Positions 1-6,876 of a DNA stretch of 8,508 nt are shown here, piece after piece. Origin of the DNA: Draconibacterium sp. (lineage in GTDB: Bacteria > Bacteroidota > Bacteroidia > Bacteroidales > Prolixibacteraceae); assembly GCA_027011835.1 (NCBI GenBank), contig JALUZN010000258.1, forward strand, positions 1 through 8,508. Reading direction: 5' to 3'. How positions within the stretch are numbered: the stretch's first letter is position 1; each line of letters opens with the position of its first letter. The notes beneath the pieces were generated by a model. That model made no database searches and was not told the DNA's origin. It saw only the letters and a program-made list of their open reading frames with translations. Made by a program: the position numbers and the translations under genes.

Positions 1-1020
1 CTTTTTACTTCCCTGTTTGTTTACAGTAAAGTTTCCACGTGGCCTGTCGCCGGGTTTTCTTTCAACATTAACTTTCCCGGTATCTTTTTGTATTCTCTTT
101 CTTCGTTTTTTACGCGACAATCCGCTTTCTCCGGCTTCTTTGCCGGCAGACAAATCAATTTTTCCAAGAACAGTTGGCCCGTCAAGTTTGTCGGCACTCG
201 CTTTAATTACCTCAATTTTCTTGTCTTTCCGCTGCTTGCCTTCACCTCCTTTATTCGCTACCTTTTGTTTCTGTCGTTCTTTCCGTTCTTTCTCTTTTTC
301 TGCTTTCGACTTTTTAGCAGGCCTGGTTTTCTGATTTATATTTTTGAGATCGATTTTACCAACTACTTTTACCTCATCAACTTTTGGTATATTGGTCTCA
401 ATAATCTCCTCTTTTGGCTCTTCTTTTGGTGTTTCGGCTACAACTTCTTCAACCGGTTTTTTAACTTCCTCTTTAACCGGTTCTTCTGCCTTCACCTCTT
501 TTTTTGCGGGTTTTTTGTTTTCCGGCTTGGGCTCTTTCTTTTTCTTTTTTTCGACCGGTTTCTCCTCTGCAGGTTTTTTCTCTGCTTTTTTCTTCGGTTT
601 CGAGAATTGCTCCAAATCTATTTTCCCAAGCACTTTAACTTTCTCCTCCTTTTCAACCTTCTTCTCCTCGGCTTTGGGTTTTTCTTCAACTTTTGGTGCT
701 GCTTTTGCAGGTGCCTCAACTTTAACTTCGGCAACAGGTTCCTCTTCTTTCTCTTCCTTCTCGCCTTCAGGATTATCGATACTAATAACCTCGTTTTTGG
801 GCCGATGGCTTTTAAAACTGATTTTTTCCGACTCCTTCTTTAATGAGATATCAACTTTATACTCTTTTTCGAGAAGTTGTACAGCTTCTGCAGTAACTTT
901 AGTGTTTGGATTTGAATCGATATCGAATCCTTTCTTATGCAACGATTCAACAATGGTATGAATACCCACGTTAAACTCGCGTGCAAGTTTACTAAGCCTT
1001 ATTGATTTGCCTGCTACCAT
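1..1020 (-). CDS. infB: Translation initiation factor IF-2, N-terminal part (3' end of gene outside window)
   Basis: IF-2 is the GTPase that places initiator tRNA on the 30S subunit and promotes 50S joining. Only the first 340 codons are visible; the frame is open from the ATG at 1020 to the window edge, and the GTPase and tRNA-binding domains lie beyond it. Residues 1 to about 55 (starting MVAGKSIRLSKLAREFNVG) form the conserved small N-terminal domain, a helix-turn-helix-like fold. From about residue 60 the chain is a long, probably disordered linker rich in Lys, Glu, Pro and Ala, holding three VLGKIDL-type motifs (residues 129-136, 218-225, 283-290). It becomes strongly basic near residues 300-310 (RKKRRKR). 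A long charged linker before the G domain is usual for Bacteroidota IF-2. A 90-nt gap separates it from the upstream nusA stop; I see no convincing promoter or terminator there, so it is probably cotranscribed with rimP and nusA. The linker's base composition creates long spurious antisense frames. Confidence 0.94.
   Translation of the reverse strand, partial: MVAGKSIRLSKLAREFNVGIHTIVESLHKKGFDIDSNPNTKVTAEAVQLLEKEYKVDISLKKESEKISFKSHRPKNEVISIDNPEGEKEEKEEEPVAEVKVEAPAKAAPKVEEKPKAEEKKVEKEEKVKVLGKIDLEQFSKPKKKAEKKPAEEKPVEKKKKKEPKPENKKPAKKEVKAEEPVKEEVKKPVEEVVAETPKEEPKEEIIETNIPKVDEVKVVGKIDLKNINQKTRPAKKSKAEKEKERKERQKQKVANKGGEGKQRKDKKIEVIKASADKLDGPTVLGKIDLSAGKEAGESGLSRKKRRKRIQKDTGKVNVERKPGDRPRGNFTVNKQGSKK
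151..636 (-). repeat. Three spaced GKIDL motif repeats in the IF-2 linker
   Basis: Three in-frame copies of a short motif occur in the disordered part of IF-2: KVLGKIDL (613-636), KVVGKIDL (346-369) and TVLGKIDL (151-174). They lie 89 and 65 residues apart and are separated by Lys/Glu/Pro-rich sequence of low similarity. The codons differ between copies (for example GGG, GGT and GGA for Gly), which suggests the peptide is conserved rather than the DNA being recently duplicated. A short hydrophobic-basic motif repeated in a charged linker is typical of a docking peptide, but the partner is unknown. That role is inference. Confidence 0.75.
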
Positions 1021-1110
1021 AAAAATACTTTTTCTTTACTTTTCAATGTGCTAAAATATCGCTTTACAATTGTAGCTACCTGCTGTTACTGTAAATTAAT
1101 TTTAGCCAAT

Positions 1111-2346
1111 TTATTCAAATTCCGATTTTAAGATACTTAGAACGTGGTCTATTGTTTCTTCTTCTAAATCGGTACGTTTTATTAAATCGGCACGAGGAAT
1201 GTTCAAAACATTTTTGGCCGAATCGCAACCTATTGCTTTTAATGCATCAATTACCCAGTCTTCAATTTCGTCGGCAAACTCGTCTAAGTTTACATCTTCG
1301 TCGTCGGCTTCCATTTCTCTGTAAACATCAATTTCGTATCCGGTTAACTGGCTTGCCAGCCGAATATTTAATCCTCCTTTACCAATTGCCAGCGAAACTT
1401 CTTCGGGTTTCAAATAAACTTCAGCTTTTTTATCGTCTTCTAAAAGTTTAATTGAATTAATTTTTGCAGGGTTTAAAGCCCGCTTAATATAGAGTTGTGT
1501 ATTTGTTGAGTAGTTAATTACGTCAATATTTTCATTTCGCAATTCGCGAACAATTCCATGAATTCGCGATCCTTTCATTCCCACACATGCTCCTACCGGG
1601 TCAATTCTTTCGTCGTACGATTCAACTGCAACTTTTGCGCGCTCACCCGGTACGCGAACAATTTTTTTGATGGTGATTAACCCATCGAAAATTTCGGGTA
1701 TTTCGAGTTCGAACAGACGCTCTAAAAATACAGGAGCTGTTCTCGAGAGAATAATTAACGGGTTGTTGTTTCGCAACTCTACTTTATAAACAATTGCGCG
1801 AACGTTATCTCCTTTCCGAAAATAATCGGATGGAATTTGTTCCGATTTAGGAAGAATCAGCTCATTATCTTCATCGTCTAAAATCAGAATCTCTTTTTTC
1901 CACACCTGATAAACTTCGCCGGTAATAATATCGCCAATTTTACTTTTGTATTTTCCGTAAATATGGTCTTTTTCGAGTTCCATAATTTTACTGGCCAGAT
2001 TTTGCCTGAGGTTTAAAATTGCGCGTCTTCCAAAGTCAACCAACTTCACTTCGTCGGTAACTTCTTCGCCCACTTCGTAATCCTCATCTATTTTCCGAGC
2101 TTCTGAAAGTGTAATTTGCGAATTTGGATCTTCAAACTCATCGTCTTCAACAACTACACGGTTTCTCCAAATCTCGAAGTCGCCTTTATCGATGTTAATA
2201 ATGATATCAAAATTCTCATCGGTTTCGTATTGTCTGACAAGTACGCTCCGAAAAACCTCTTCGATAACGCTCATCATTGTAGCTCTATCGATGTTTTTCA
2301 GCTCCTTAAACTCGGCAAATGAATCTATCAGATTAATATTTTCCAT
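1111..2346 (-). CDS. nusA: Transcription termination/antitermination factor NusA
   Basis: NusA binds RNA polymerase and nascent RNA and modulates pausing, intrinsic and Rho-dependent termination, and antitermination. The 411 residues show the expected order: an RNAP-binding N-terminal domain (about 1-130), an S1 domain (about 135-200), then KH1 with its GxxG loop at 256-259 (GMKG, within RIDPVGACVGMKGSRIHG) and KH2 with GKGG at 322-325 (within SLAIGKGGLNIRLASQLTG). After KH2 comes an acidic stretch (345-365) and a helical tail (about 363-411, IPRADLIKRTDLEEETIDHVL) resembling a single helix-hairpin-helix unit. It is shorter than E. coli NusA, which has two C-terminal acidic repeats of about 70 residues each; the short form is common in Bacteroidota. 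The ATG lies 11 nt after the rimP stop, so the two are surely cotranscribed. The Shine-Dalgarno match is poor (CGAGAG next to the ATG), which is normal for this phylum. Confidence 0.97.
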   Translation of the reverse strand: MENINLIDSFAEFKELKNIDRATMMSVIEEVFRSVLVRQYETDENFDIIINIDKGDFEIWRNRVVVEDDEFEDPNSQITLSEARKIDEDYEVGEEVTDEVKLVDFGRRAILNLRQNLASKIMELEKDHIYGKYKSKIGDIITGEVYQVWKKEILILDDEDNELILPKSEQIPSDYFRKGDNVRAIVYKVELRNNNPLIILSRTAPVFLERLFELEIPEIFDGLITIKKIVRVPGERAKVAVESYDERIDPVGACVGMKGSRIHGIVRELRNENIDVINYSTNTQLYIKRALNPAKINSIKLLEDDKKAEVYLKPEEVSLAIGKGGLNIRLASQLTGYEIDVYREMEADDEDVNLDEFADEIEDWVIDALKAIGCDSAKNVLNIPRADLIKRTDLEEETIDHVLSILKSEFE

Positions 2347-2357
2347 CTCTCGATACT

Positions 2358-2822
2358 TTATTTAAATGAAATAGCGGCTTTTACACTTATTATTTCATCG
2401 TATTTTAAACTATGTTTCTTTATTACTAACTGTTTTTTCTTATGACCTTCAACTTTTTCGCGCGTGGCTGTTTCGAGTACAAATCCCGAATCGTTGGTTT
2501 CGAGCAGCGTTCCATCGAGTTTTTTATTCTCGGAAGTAATAACTTCAATTTTCCGTCCGGTGTATTTTATGTACTGCTCTTTTACTTTAAACCCTTCTGT
2601 TAACCCGGGCGACGACACATGCAGCTCGAAATCTTCCTCTTCGCGGTCGAAACTATGCTCGACATGCCGGCTCACTGCCACACACTGGTCGATTGTTAAC
2701 CCGTCGAAACTATCGATAAAAACATCGATTACATTTCTTTCGTTAACCCGCACATCAACCAGAAACATCTTCTCTTCCAGTCGCTCTTCAACCAACCTAA
2801 TTACTTGTGCTTTATCTATCAT
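2358..2822 (-). CDS. rimP: Ribosome maturation factor RimP
   Basis: RimP binds the free 30S subunit and assists late maturation of the 3' major (head) domain, helping S12 and nearby proteins assemble. At 154 residues it has the usual family length. The N-terminal alpha/beta domain (about 1-75) ends with the hallmark VSSPGL at 69-74. The C-terminal Sm-like beta-barrel (about 80-154) includes YTGRKIEV, KKLDGTLLE and the final EIISVKAAISF strand. It is the first gene of the minus-strand rimP-nusA-infB unit, the order widely conserved in bacteria. The ATG at 2822 is preceded by AGGA about 4 nt upstream, a better ribosome-binding match than most genes here, and that AGGA lies in the 3' arm of a small leader hairpin. 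Identity rests on the motif, the length and the strongly conserved gene neighbourhood. Confidence 0.95.
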   Translation of the reverse strand: MIDKAQVIRLVEERLEEKMFLVDVRVNERNVIDVFIDSFDGLTIDQCVAVSRHVEHSFDREEEDFELHVSSPGLTEGFKVKEQYIKYTGRKIEVITSENKKLDGTLLETNDSGFVLETATREKVEGHKKKQLVIKKHSLKYDEIISVKAAISFK

Positions 2823-2825
2823 TAA

Positions 2826-2875
2826 TCCTATTCAACAAAATAGGAGACCAGAGGCCCCCTAAAAACTCGTTTTAG
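2826..2875 (-). promoter_or_regulatory. Leader of rimP with two hairpins, one covering the ribosome-binding site
   Basis: Two perfect inverted repeats lie between the inferred rimP transcription start (about 2882) and its ATG. The first has arms CTAAAA (2859-2864) and TTTTAG (2870-2875). The second has 7-bp arms TCCTATT (2826-2832) and AATAGGA (2839-2845) with a 6-nt loop; in the mRNA the UCCU-containing arm lies nearest the start codon and its complement pairs with it. The AGGA read just before the ATG at 2822 is therefore within the stem. A GC-rich run (2852-2859) lies between the hairpins. Pairing is seen; control of rimP-nusA-infB translation is inference. The stems are AU-rich and may be only marginally stable. 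Confidence 0.4.
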
Positions 2876-2886
2876 AAAAATCACCG

Positions 2887-2918
2887 CAAAAATAGTAATT
2901 ATATCCAACAAACCCAAA
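2887..2918 (-). promoter_or_regulatory. Bacteroidota-type promoter for rimP-nusA-infB
   Basis: Read on the minus strand, TTTG (2918-2915) is followed after 20 nt by TATTTTTG (2894-2887). This matches the Bacteroidota primary sigma consensus TTTG, 19-21 nt, TAnnTTTG at every specified base. Transcription would start near 2880-2883, giving a leader of about 60 nt before the rimP ATG. Confidence 0.7.
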
Positions 2919-2960
2919 TATCTTTCGGTTTATAACGTGCTGATTTTAAAGAAAAATAAC

Positions 2961-3052
2961 GTTGGAAAAATAAAAACCAAATAACTTTGCACAGTCAAAT
3001 TTGCTGCAAATAAAAGCTCCTCTTTTCAATCTGATAAAGTTTTGTACTTTTG
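2961..3052 (+). promoter_or_regulatory. Candidate promoters for the HD phosphohydrolase gene
   Basis: Two plus-strand matches to TAnnTTTG lie upstream of the gene at 3120. TAACTTTG (2982-2989) has GTTG at 2961-2964, with a 17-nt spacer that is slightly short. TACTTTTG (3045-3052) is a full match to the -7 box but has only TTTT (3023-3026) at about the right distance. The second would start transcription near 3058, giving a leader of about 60 nt. I cannot tell from sequence which is used. Between them lies the perfect palindrome ATTTGC-T-GCAAAT (2999-3011), a possible operator. Confidence 0.4.
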
Positions 3053-3060
3053 AATACAAT

Positions 3061-3094
3061 AGATTGCTATTCCGAAGGAATAACGAGCTAATCT
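3061..3094 (+). promoter_or_regulatory. Hairpin in the inferred 5' leader of the HD gene
   Basis: TATTCC (3068-3073) and GGAATA (3077-3082) form a perfect 6-bp inverted repeat around a GAA loop. Outside it, AGATTGC (3061-3067) can pair with GC-T-AATCT (3087-3094) across one bulged T, after a 4-nt internal loop (3083-3086). If transcription starts from the -7 box at 3045-3052, this stem would sit almost at the mRNA 5' end, about 25 nt before the GTG start. No U-tract follows it, so it is not a normal intrinsic terminator. Confidence 0.4.
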
Positions 3095-3119
3095 AAATTA
3101 TAAGAATAAAAAAATTGCT

Positions 3120-4376
3120 GTGAAACAACCTCTGTTAAATAAAAAGAAAATCATTAACGACCCGGTTCTTGGTTTTATTAATTTACAATCGGAACTGGTT
3201 TTCGATTTAGTTGAACACCCCTATTTTCAGCGGCTTAGAAGAATAAAGCAGCTTGGATTATCGTATCTCGTTTTCCCGGGAGCCAACCACACACGTTTCG
3301 AACATGCCATTGGAACAACGCACTTAATGCGGCAGGCCATTTCGGCTCTTCAACTTAAAGGCGTTAAAATTTCGGAGAAAGAAGCCGAGGCGGTAACTGT
3401 TGCTATTTTATTGCACGATATTGGCCATGCTCCATTTTCACACGTCCTCGAAAATACATTGGTCGACATTTCTCACGAGGAAATTTCAATCCTGCTAATG
3501 AACGAGCTAAACAACCATTTTGCCGGAAAATTAGATTTAGCCATCGAGATATTTACAAACAAATACAAAAAAAGATTTCTGCATCAACTTGTTTCAAGCC
3601 AGTTAGATATGGACCGGCTCGACTACCTTAGCCGCGACAGTTTTTTTACCGGCGTTGTTGAGGGAACCATTGGTATTGAACGCATTATTAAAATGCTAAA
3701 TGTTTGGAACGACCAACTTGTAGTTGACGAAAAAGGAATTTATTCGATAGAGAAATTTCTTATTTCGAGAAGACTAATGTACTGGCAGGTCTATTTACAC
3801 AAAACAGTTGTTTCGGCAGAGTTTCTGTTAATTAACGTATTAAAACGGGCAAAAGAGTTAACCGCACTCCGAACTCCGGTTTTTGCAACTCCAACACTAA
3901 ATATTTTTTTAACACAAAAGTTAACGGCCAAACAGTTCAACAAAAATGAGGAAATTAAAGGGAAAAGTATATTAAGCTGGTATTCGTTACTCGACGACAA
4001 CGACATTTTAGTGTCGATAAAAGAGTGGCAGAACCATTCTGACTTTACCCTTTCGTTTCTGGCAAAAAAATTATTAAACAGAGAGTTATTTAAAACAACA
4101 CTGCAAACAAAACCACCAACAAAACTGTTAAAAGAGAAGATTCTTAGTAAAATAACGGAACAAATTACCGATAACGAACACCTGTCGGACTATTTTTTAA
4201 TGACCGGTGAAATAACAAATAGCGCATACAATTATCGCGATGAAAGCATTAAAGTTTTAGGCAAAAACGGAAAATTAAAGGAGATAGGACAAGCGTCGGA
4301 CATTAATTTCGCCGAACTGGGGAAGACGGTTCGGAAGTATTACCTGTGCTACCCAAAAGAATTGGACATTAAATAG
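3120..4376 (+). CDS. HD-domain phosphohydrolase (dGTPase/SAMHD1-like, COG1078 type)
   Basis: This 418-residue protein belongs to the HD superfamily group that includes YwfO-like proteins and the dNTP triphosphohydrolases related to SAMHD1. The N-terminus (INDPVLGFI, then HPYFQRLRRIKQLG at 33-46) and the metal-binding set are intact: H62 in TRFEHAIGT, H99-D100 in LLHDIGHAPFSH, and D163/D165 in SSQLDMDRLDYLSRD. A divalent-metal phosphohydrolase is therefore well supported; the substrate, probably a dNTP or other nucleotide, is not shown. The C-terminal 200 residues are less conserved. The start is GTG at 3120: no in-frame ATG or TTG lies between it and the upstream in-frame stop at 3081, and it gives the usual family N-terminus (KKKIINDPV). 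It is cytoplasmic, with no signal peptide or membrane segment. It lies 36 nt upstream of lpxD in the same direction, so read-through into the lpx genes is possible, although lpxD appears to have its own promoter. Confidence 0.9.
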   Translation: MKQPLLNKKKIINDPVLGFINLQSELVFDLVEHPYFQRLRRIKQLGLSYLVFPGANHTRFEHAIGTTHLMRQAISALQLKGVKISEKEAEAVTVAILLHDIGHAPFSHVLENTLVDISHEEISILLMNELNNHFAGKLDLAIEIFTNKYKKRFLHQLVSSQLDMDRLDYLSRDSFFTGVVEGTIGIERIIKMLNVWNDQLVVDEKGIYSIEKFLISRRLMYWQVYLHKTVVSAEFLLINVLKRAKELTALRTPVFATPTLNIFLTQKLTAKQFNKNEEIKGKSILSWYSLLDDNDILVSIKEWQNHSDFTLSFLAKKLLNRELFKTTLQTKPPTKLLKEKILSKITEQITDNEHLSDYFLMTGEITNSAYNYRDESIKVLGKNGKLKEIGQASDINFAELGKTVRKYYLCYPKELDIK

Positions 4377-4392
4377 TTTAAAACTATATTTG
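4362..4392 (+). promoter_or_regulatory. Promoter for lpxD-lpxC/fabZ-lpxA, overlapping the HD gene end
   Basis: TTG (4362-4364), inside the last codons of the HD gene, is followed after 20 nt by TATATTTG (4385-4392), a full match to the Bacteroidota -7 box TAnnTTTG. Transcription would start near 4397-4399, leaving a leader of about 15 nt before the lpxD ATG. This suggests the lipid A genes can be expressed independently of the upstream gene. Confidence 0.65.
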
Positions 4393-4412
4393 CATCGCCA
4401 AAAAAGTATAAA

Positions 4413-5450
4413 ATGAATTTTAAAGCTAAAGAGATTGCCGAGTTTCTTAACGGGGAAGTTGTTGGTAATGGGGAAGTTAAAGTGTCGAATGTCTCTAAAA
4501 TTGAAGAAGGGAAACCGGGAACTCTGGCATTTCTTGCCAAAGCAAAATACGAAACCTATATTTATAATACCGAAGCTTCAATTGTTTTGGTAAACCGCAC
4601 TTTCGTTCCCAAAAAGGAAATTAACTCAACGTTAATAAAAGTTGACGATGCCTATGAAGCTTTTGCCAATCTGTTAAACTTATATGTTGAAGCGAGAGCA
4701 ATTGCAAAAGTAGGAATTGAGCAACCCAGTTTTATTGATAAAAGCACAACCTACGGAGAAAATATTTATGTGGGCGCTTTTGCATACGTTGGGAAAAACA
4801 GCAAAATTGGTAAAAACGTAAAGATATATCCGCAAGTATATATTGGCGAAAATGTTACAATTGGCGATAATTGTACTTTTTATGCCGGAGCTAAAATTTA
4901 CGACGACTCGGTAATTGGAAACAACTGCACCATTCATGCAAGTGCCGTAATTGGTGCCGACGGTTTTGGCTTTGCTCCTCAAAAAGATGGTACCTACAAA
5001 AAAATTCCGCAAATTGGGAATACCGTTTTAGAGGATAATGTAGAAATTGGCGCAAACACCACAATAGATTGTGGAACAATGGGTTCAACAATAATTCGAA
5101 AAGGAGCTAAAATTGATAATCTTGTGCAAATTGCACACAATTGCGATATTGGAGAAAACACGGTTATGGCAGGGCAGACCGGACTGGCAGGCACAACAAA
5201 AGTGGGGAAGAATTGCCAATTTGGCGGACAGGTTGGACTGGGAGGACATCTAACTGTTGGCAACAATGTTTCGCTGGGAGCACAGTCGGGGTTGATTCGA
5301 GATGTTGAAGACGGTGAGGTTTTATTTGGCAGCCCGGCAATTCCAGTTAAAGATGCACTCCGATCAATGTCGGTATATAAAAAACTACCAACACTGCAAA
5401 GAGATGTTGCTCGATTACAAAAAGAGATTAAGGAGATTAAAAACAAATAA
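4413..5450 (+). CDS. lpxD: UDP-3-O-acylglucosamine N-acyltransferase LpxD
   Basis: LpxD catalyses the third step of lipid A synthesis: it moves a 3-hydroxyacyl chain from ACP to the 2-amino group of UDP-3-O-acyl-glucosamine, at the cytoplasmic side of the inner membrane. The 345 residues match the family length. Residues 1-100 are the uridine-binding N-terminal domain. From about 102 to 300 run isoleucine-patch hexapeptide repeats (such as VGKNSKIGKNVKIYPQVYIG) that form a left-handed beta-helix and trimerise. GADGFGF at 181-187 is the LpxD signature, and H242 in NLVQIAHNC matches the catalytic His (H239 in E. coli). The last 30 residues (QRDVARLQKEIKEIKNK) form a basic amphipathic helix, as in other LpxDs. 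The ATG at 4413 gives the expected N-terminus (KAKEIAEFLNGEVVGNG). The lpxC/fabZ start is 26 nt downstream. LpxD rather than LpxA is clear from the N-terminal domain and the GADGFGF motif. Confidence 0.97.
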   Translation: MNFKAKEIAEFLNGEVVGNGEVKVSNVSKIEEGKPGTLAFLAKAKYETYIYNTEASIVLVNRTFVPKKEINSTLIKVDDAYEAFANLLNLYVEARAIAKVGIEQPSFIDKSTTYGENIYVGAFAYVGKNSKIGKNVKIYPQVYIGENVTIGDNCTFYAGAKIYDDSVIGNNCTIHASAVIGADGFGFAPQKDGTYKKIPQIGNTVLEDNVEIGANTTIDCGTMGSTIIRKGAKIDNLVQIAHNCDIGENTVMAGQTGLAGTTKVGKNCQFGGQVGLGGHLTVGNNVSLGAQSGLIRDVEDGEVLFGSPAIPVKDALRSMSVYKKLPTLQRDVARLQKEIKEIKNK

Positions 5451-5476
5451 CAACTGCAACAAAACATATAACGAAT

Positions 5477-6871
5477 ATGGTTGTAAAACAGAAAACATTA
5501 GCAAATTCATTTAAAATAGAAGGCAAAGGATTACACACCGGAGTACATGTTACAATGAATTTCTTACCCGCCCCCGAGAATCACGGCTTTAAATTTAAGC
5601 GAGTTGACATTGAAGACCACCCTATAATTGAAGCCAATGTAGACTTAGTTGTCGACACATCGCGTGGAACATTACTCGAAAAAAACGGAGTGAGAATTGG
5701 AACAATTGAACACGCTTTAGCTGCACTAATTGGGATGGATCTCGACAATGTACTTATTGAGGTGGACAACGAAGAGGCTCCAATTATTGACGGCAGCTCG
5801 AAATATTTTGTCGATGCCATTGAAAAAGCAGGAATTGTTGAGCAAAATGCCGAACGCGATTATTTTGAGATTACTGAGAAAATAGAAATATTCGACGAAA
5901 AGTCGGGAGGGAATTTAATTGCCTTACCCGATAACGATTACAGTTTGAATATAATGATTTCGTTTAATTCGAATGTATTAAAAAACCAGTTTGCCACACT
6001 CAATTCGATAAGCAATTTTAAAGACGAAATTGCCAACTGCAGAACATTTGTTTTTCTGCACGAATTAGAATTCTTGCTAAACAACAACCTTATTAAGGGA
6101 GGCGACCTCGACAATGCCATTGTAATTGTAGACCGCGAAATAGAACGTGAAGAGTTAGACCGGCTTGCCGATTTATTTGCACACGACCGGGTTGAAGTAA
6201 AACCACAACAAGGCATTTTCAATAATGTCGATTTACATTTCGACAACGAATGTGCCCGACACAAATTATTAGATGTTATTGGCGACCTTGCACTTTGCGG
6301 CAAACATATAAAAGGCCGAATAATTGCCACAAAACCGGGTCACCGCCCCAATACAATATTTGCCAAAGCATTAAAAAAGGCATATAAGAAATCGGTTAGC
6401 GGAGCTCCAAAATACGACCCGAATGCAGAGCCCATTATGGACCTGAAGAAAATAAAAGAACTTTTGCCTCACCGGTATCCGTTCTTAATGGTCGATAAAG
6501 TTATCTCAATCTCAAACAACGAAATTGTTGGCGTTAAAAACGTTACAGTAAACGAACCATTTTTTCAGGGGCACTTTCCCGACGAACCTGTTATGCCCGG
6601 AGTTTTAATGATTGAAGCAATGGCTCAGGTGGGCGGACTTCTTGTTTTAAACTCACAGGAAGGAAAATTCTCGACCTATTTTATTCGAATCGACAATGTC
6701 AAATTCAGAAAAAAAGTGGTTCCCGGCGATGTTCTTATTTTTAAAATAAAATTAACTTCGCCAATTCGGCGTGGAATAGCTAATGTAAAAGGGCTGGTTT
6801 ATGTTGGAAACAAAGTAGTTGCAGAAGGCGAATTCATGGCACAAATAGTTAAACAATCAGAAAACAATTAA
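5477..6871 (+). CDS. lpxC/fabZ: Fused LpxC deacetylase / FabZ 3-hydroxyacyl-ACP dehydratase
   Basis: Two enzymes lie in one uninterrupted 464-residue frame. Residues 1 to about 310 are LpxC, the zinc deacetylase that commits UDP-3-O-acyl-GlcNAc to lipid A. They show GKGLHTG (17-22 region), the catalytic E78 and zinc ligand H79 in GTIEHALAAL, H262 and D266 in RHKLLDVIGD with K263, and the catalytic H289 in KPGHRPN. The 27-residue spacing from H262 to H289 equals that of E. coli H238-H265. Residues about 318-464 are FabZ, which dehydrates 3-hydroxyacyl-ACP in fatty-acid elongation: LLPHRYPFLMVD at 329-340, and catalytic H366 (GHFPDEPVMPGVL) and E380 (IEAMAQ), 14 apart as in E. coli FabZ. The linker at about 305-320 is short. 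This fusion is known in Bacteroidota and some relatives. Both active sites look intact. The lpxA start follows 5 nt after the stop, implying tight coexpression. Confidence 0.97.
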   Translation: MVVKQKTLANSFKIEGKGLHTGVHVTMNFLPAPENHGFKFKRVDIEDHPIIEANVDLVVDTSRGTLLEKNGVRIGTIEHALAALIGMDLDNVLIEVDNEEAPIIDGSSKYFVDAIEKAGIVEQNAERDYFEITEKIEIFDEKSGGNLIALPDNDYSLNIMISFNSNVLKNQFATLNSISNFKDEIANCRTFVFLHELEFLLNNNLIKGGDLDNAIVIVDREIEREELDRLADLFAHDRVEVKPQQGIFNNVDLHFDNECARHKLLDVIGDLALCGKHIKGRIIATKPGHRPNTIFAKALKKAYKKSVSGAPKYDPNAEPIMDLKKIKELLPHRYPFLMVDKVISISNNEIVGVKNVTVNEPFFQGHFPDEPVMPGVLMIEAMAQVGGLLVLNSQEGKFSTYFIRIDNVKFRKKVVPGDVLIFKIKLTSPIRRGIANVKGLVYVGNKVVAEGEFMAQIVKQSENN

Positions 6872-6876
6872 GAGAT

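Noticed and set aside
88..961. Long plus-strand open frames (251 and 205 codons) opposite infB, rich in Phe/Leu or Ser/Phe.
   Set aside because: They are the complement of a Lys/Glu-rich linker (AAA/GAA codons read as TTT/TTC). The minus-strand frame encodes a recognisable IF-2 N-terminus.
4749..5310. Periodic short repeats in lpxD (and in lpxA, 6907-7400) that could suggest a tandem repeat array or CRISPR.
   Set aside because: They are degenerate hexapeptide repeats of the beta-helix acyltransferase fold. There are no identical DNA repeats with unique spacers.
4994..5467. 157-codon minus-strand frame opposite lpxD.
   Set aside because: It is low-complexity Ser/Pro/Thr sequence with no family resemblance, and lies wholly within the clearly identified lpxD coding region.
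5938..6330. 130-codon minus-strand frame opposite lpxC/fabZ.
   Set aside because: It is a shadow of the conserved LpxC zinc-site region, with no recognisable domain or start context.
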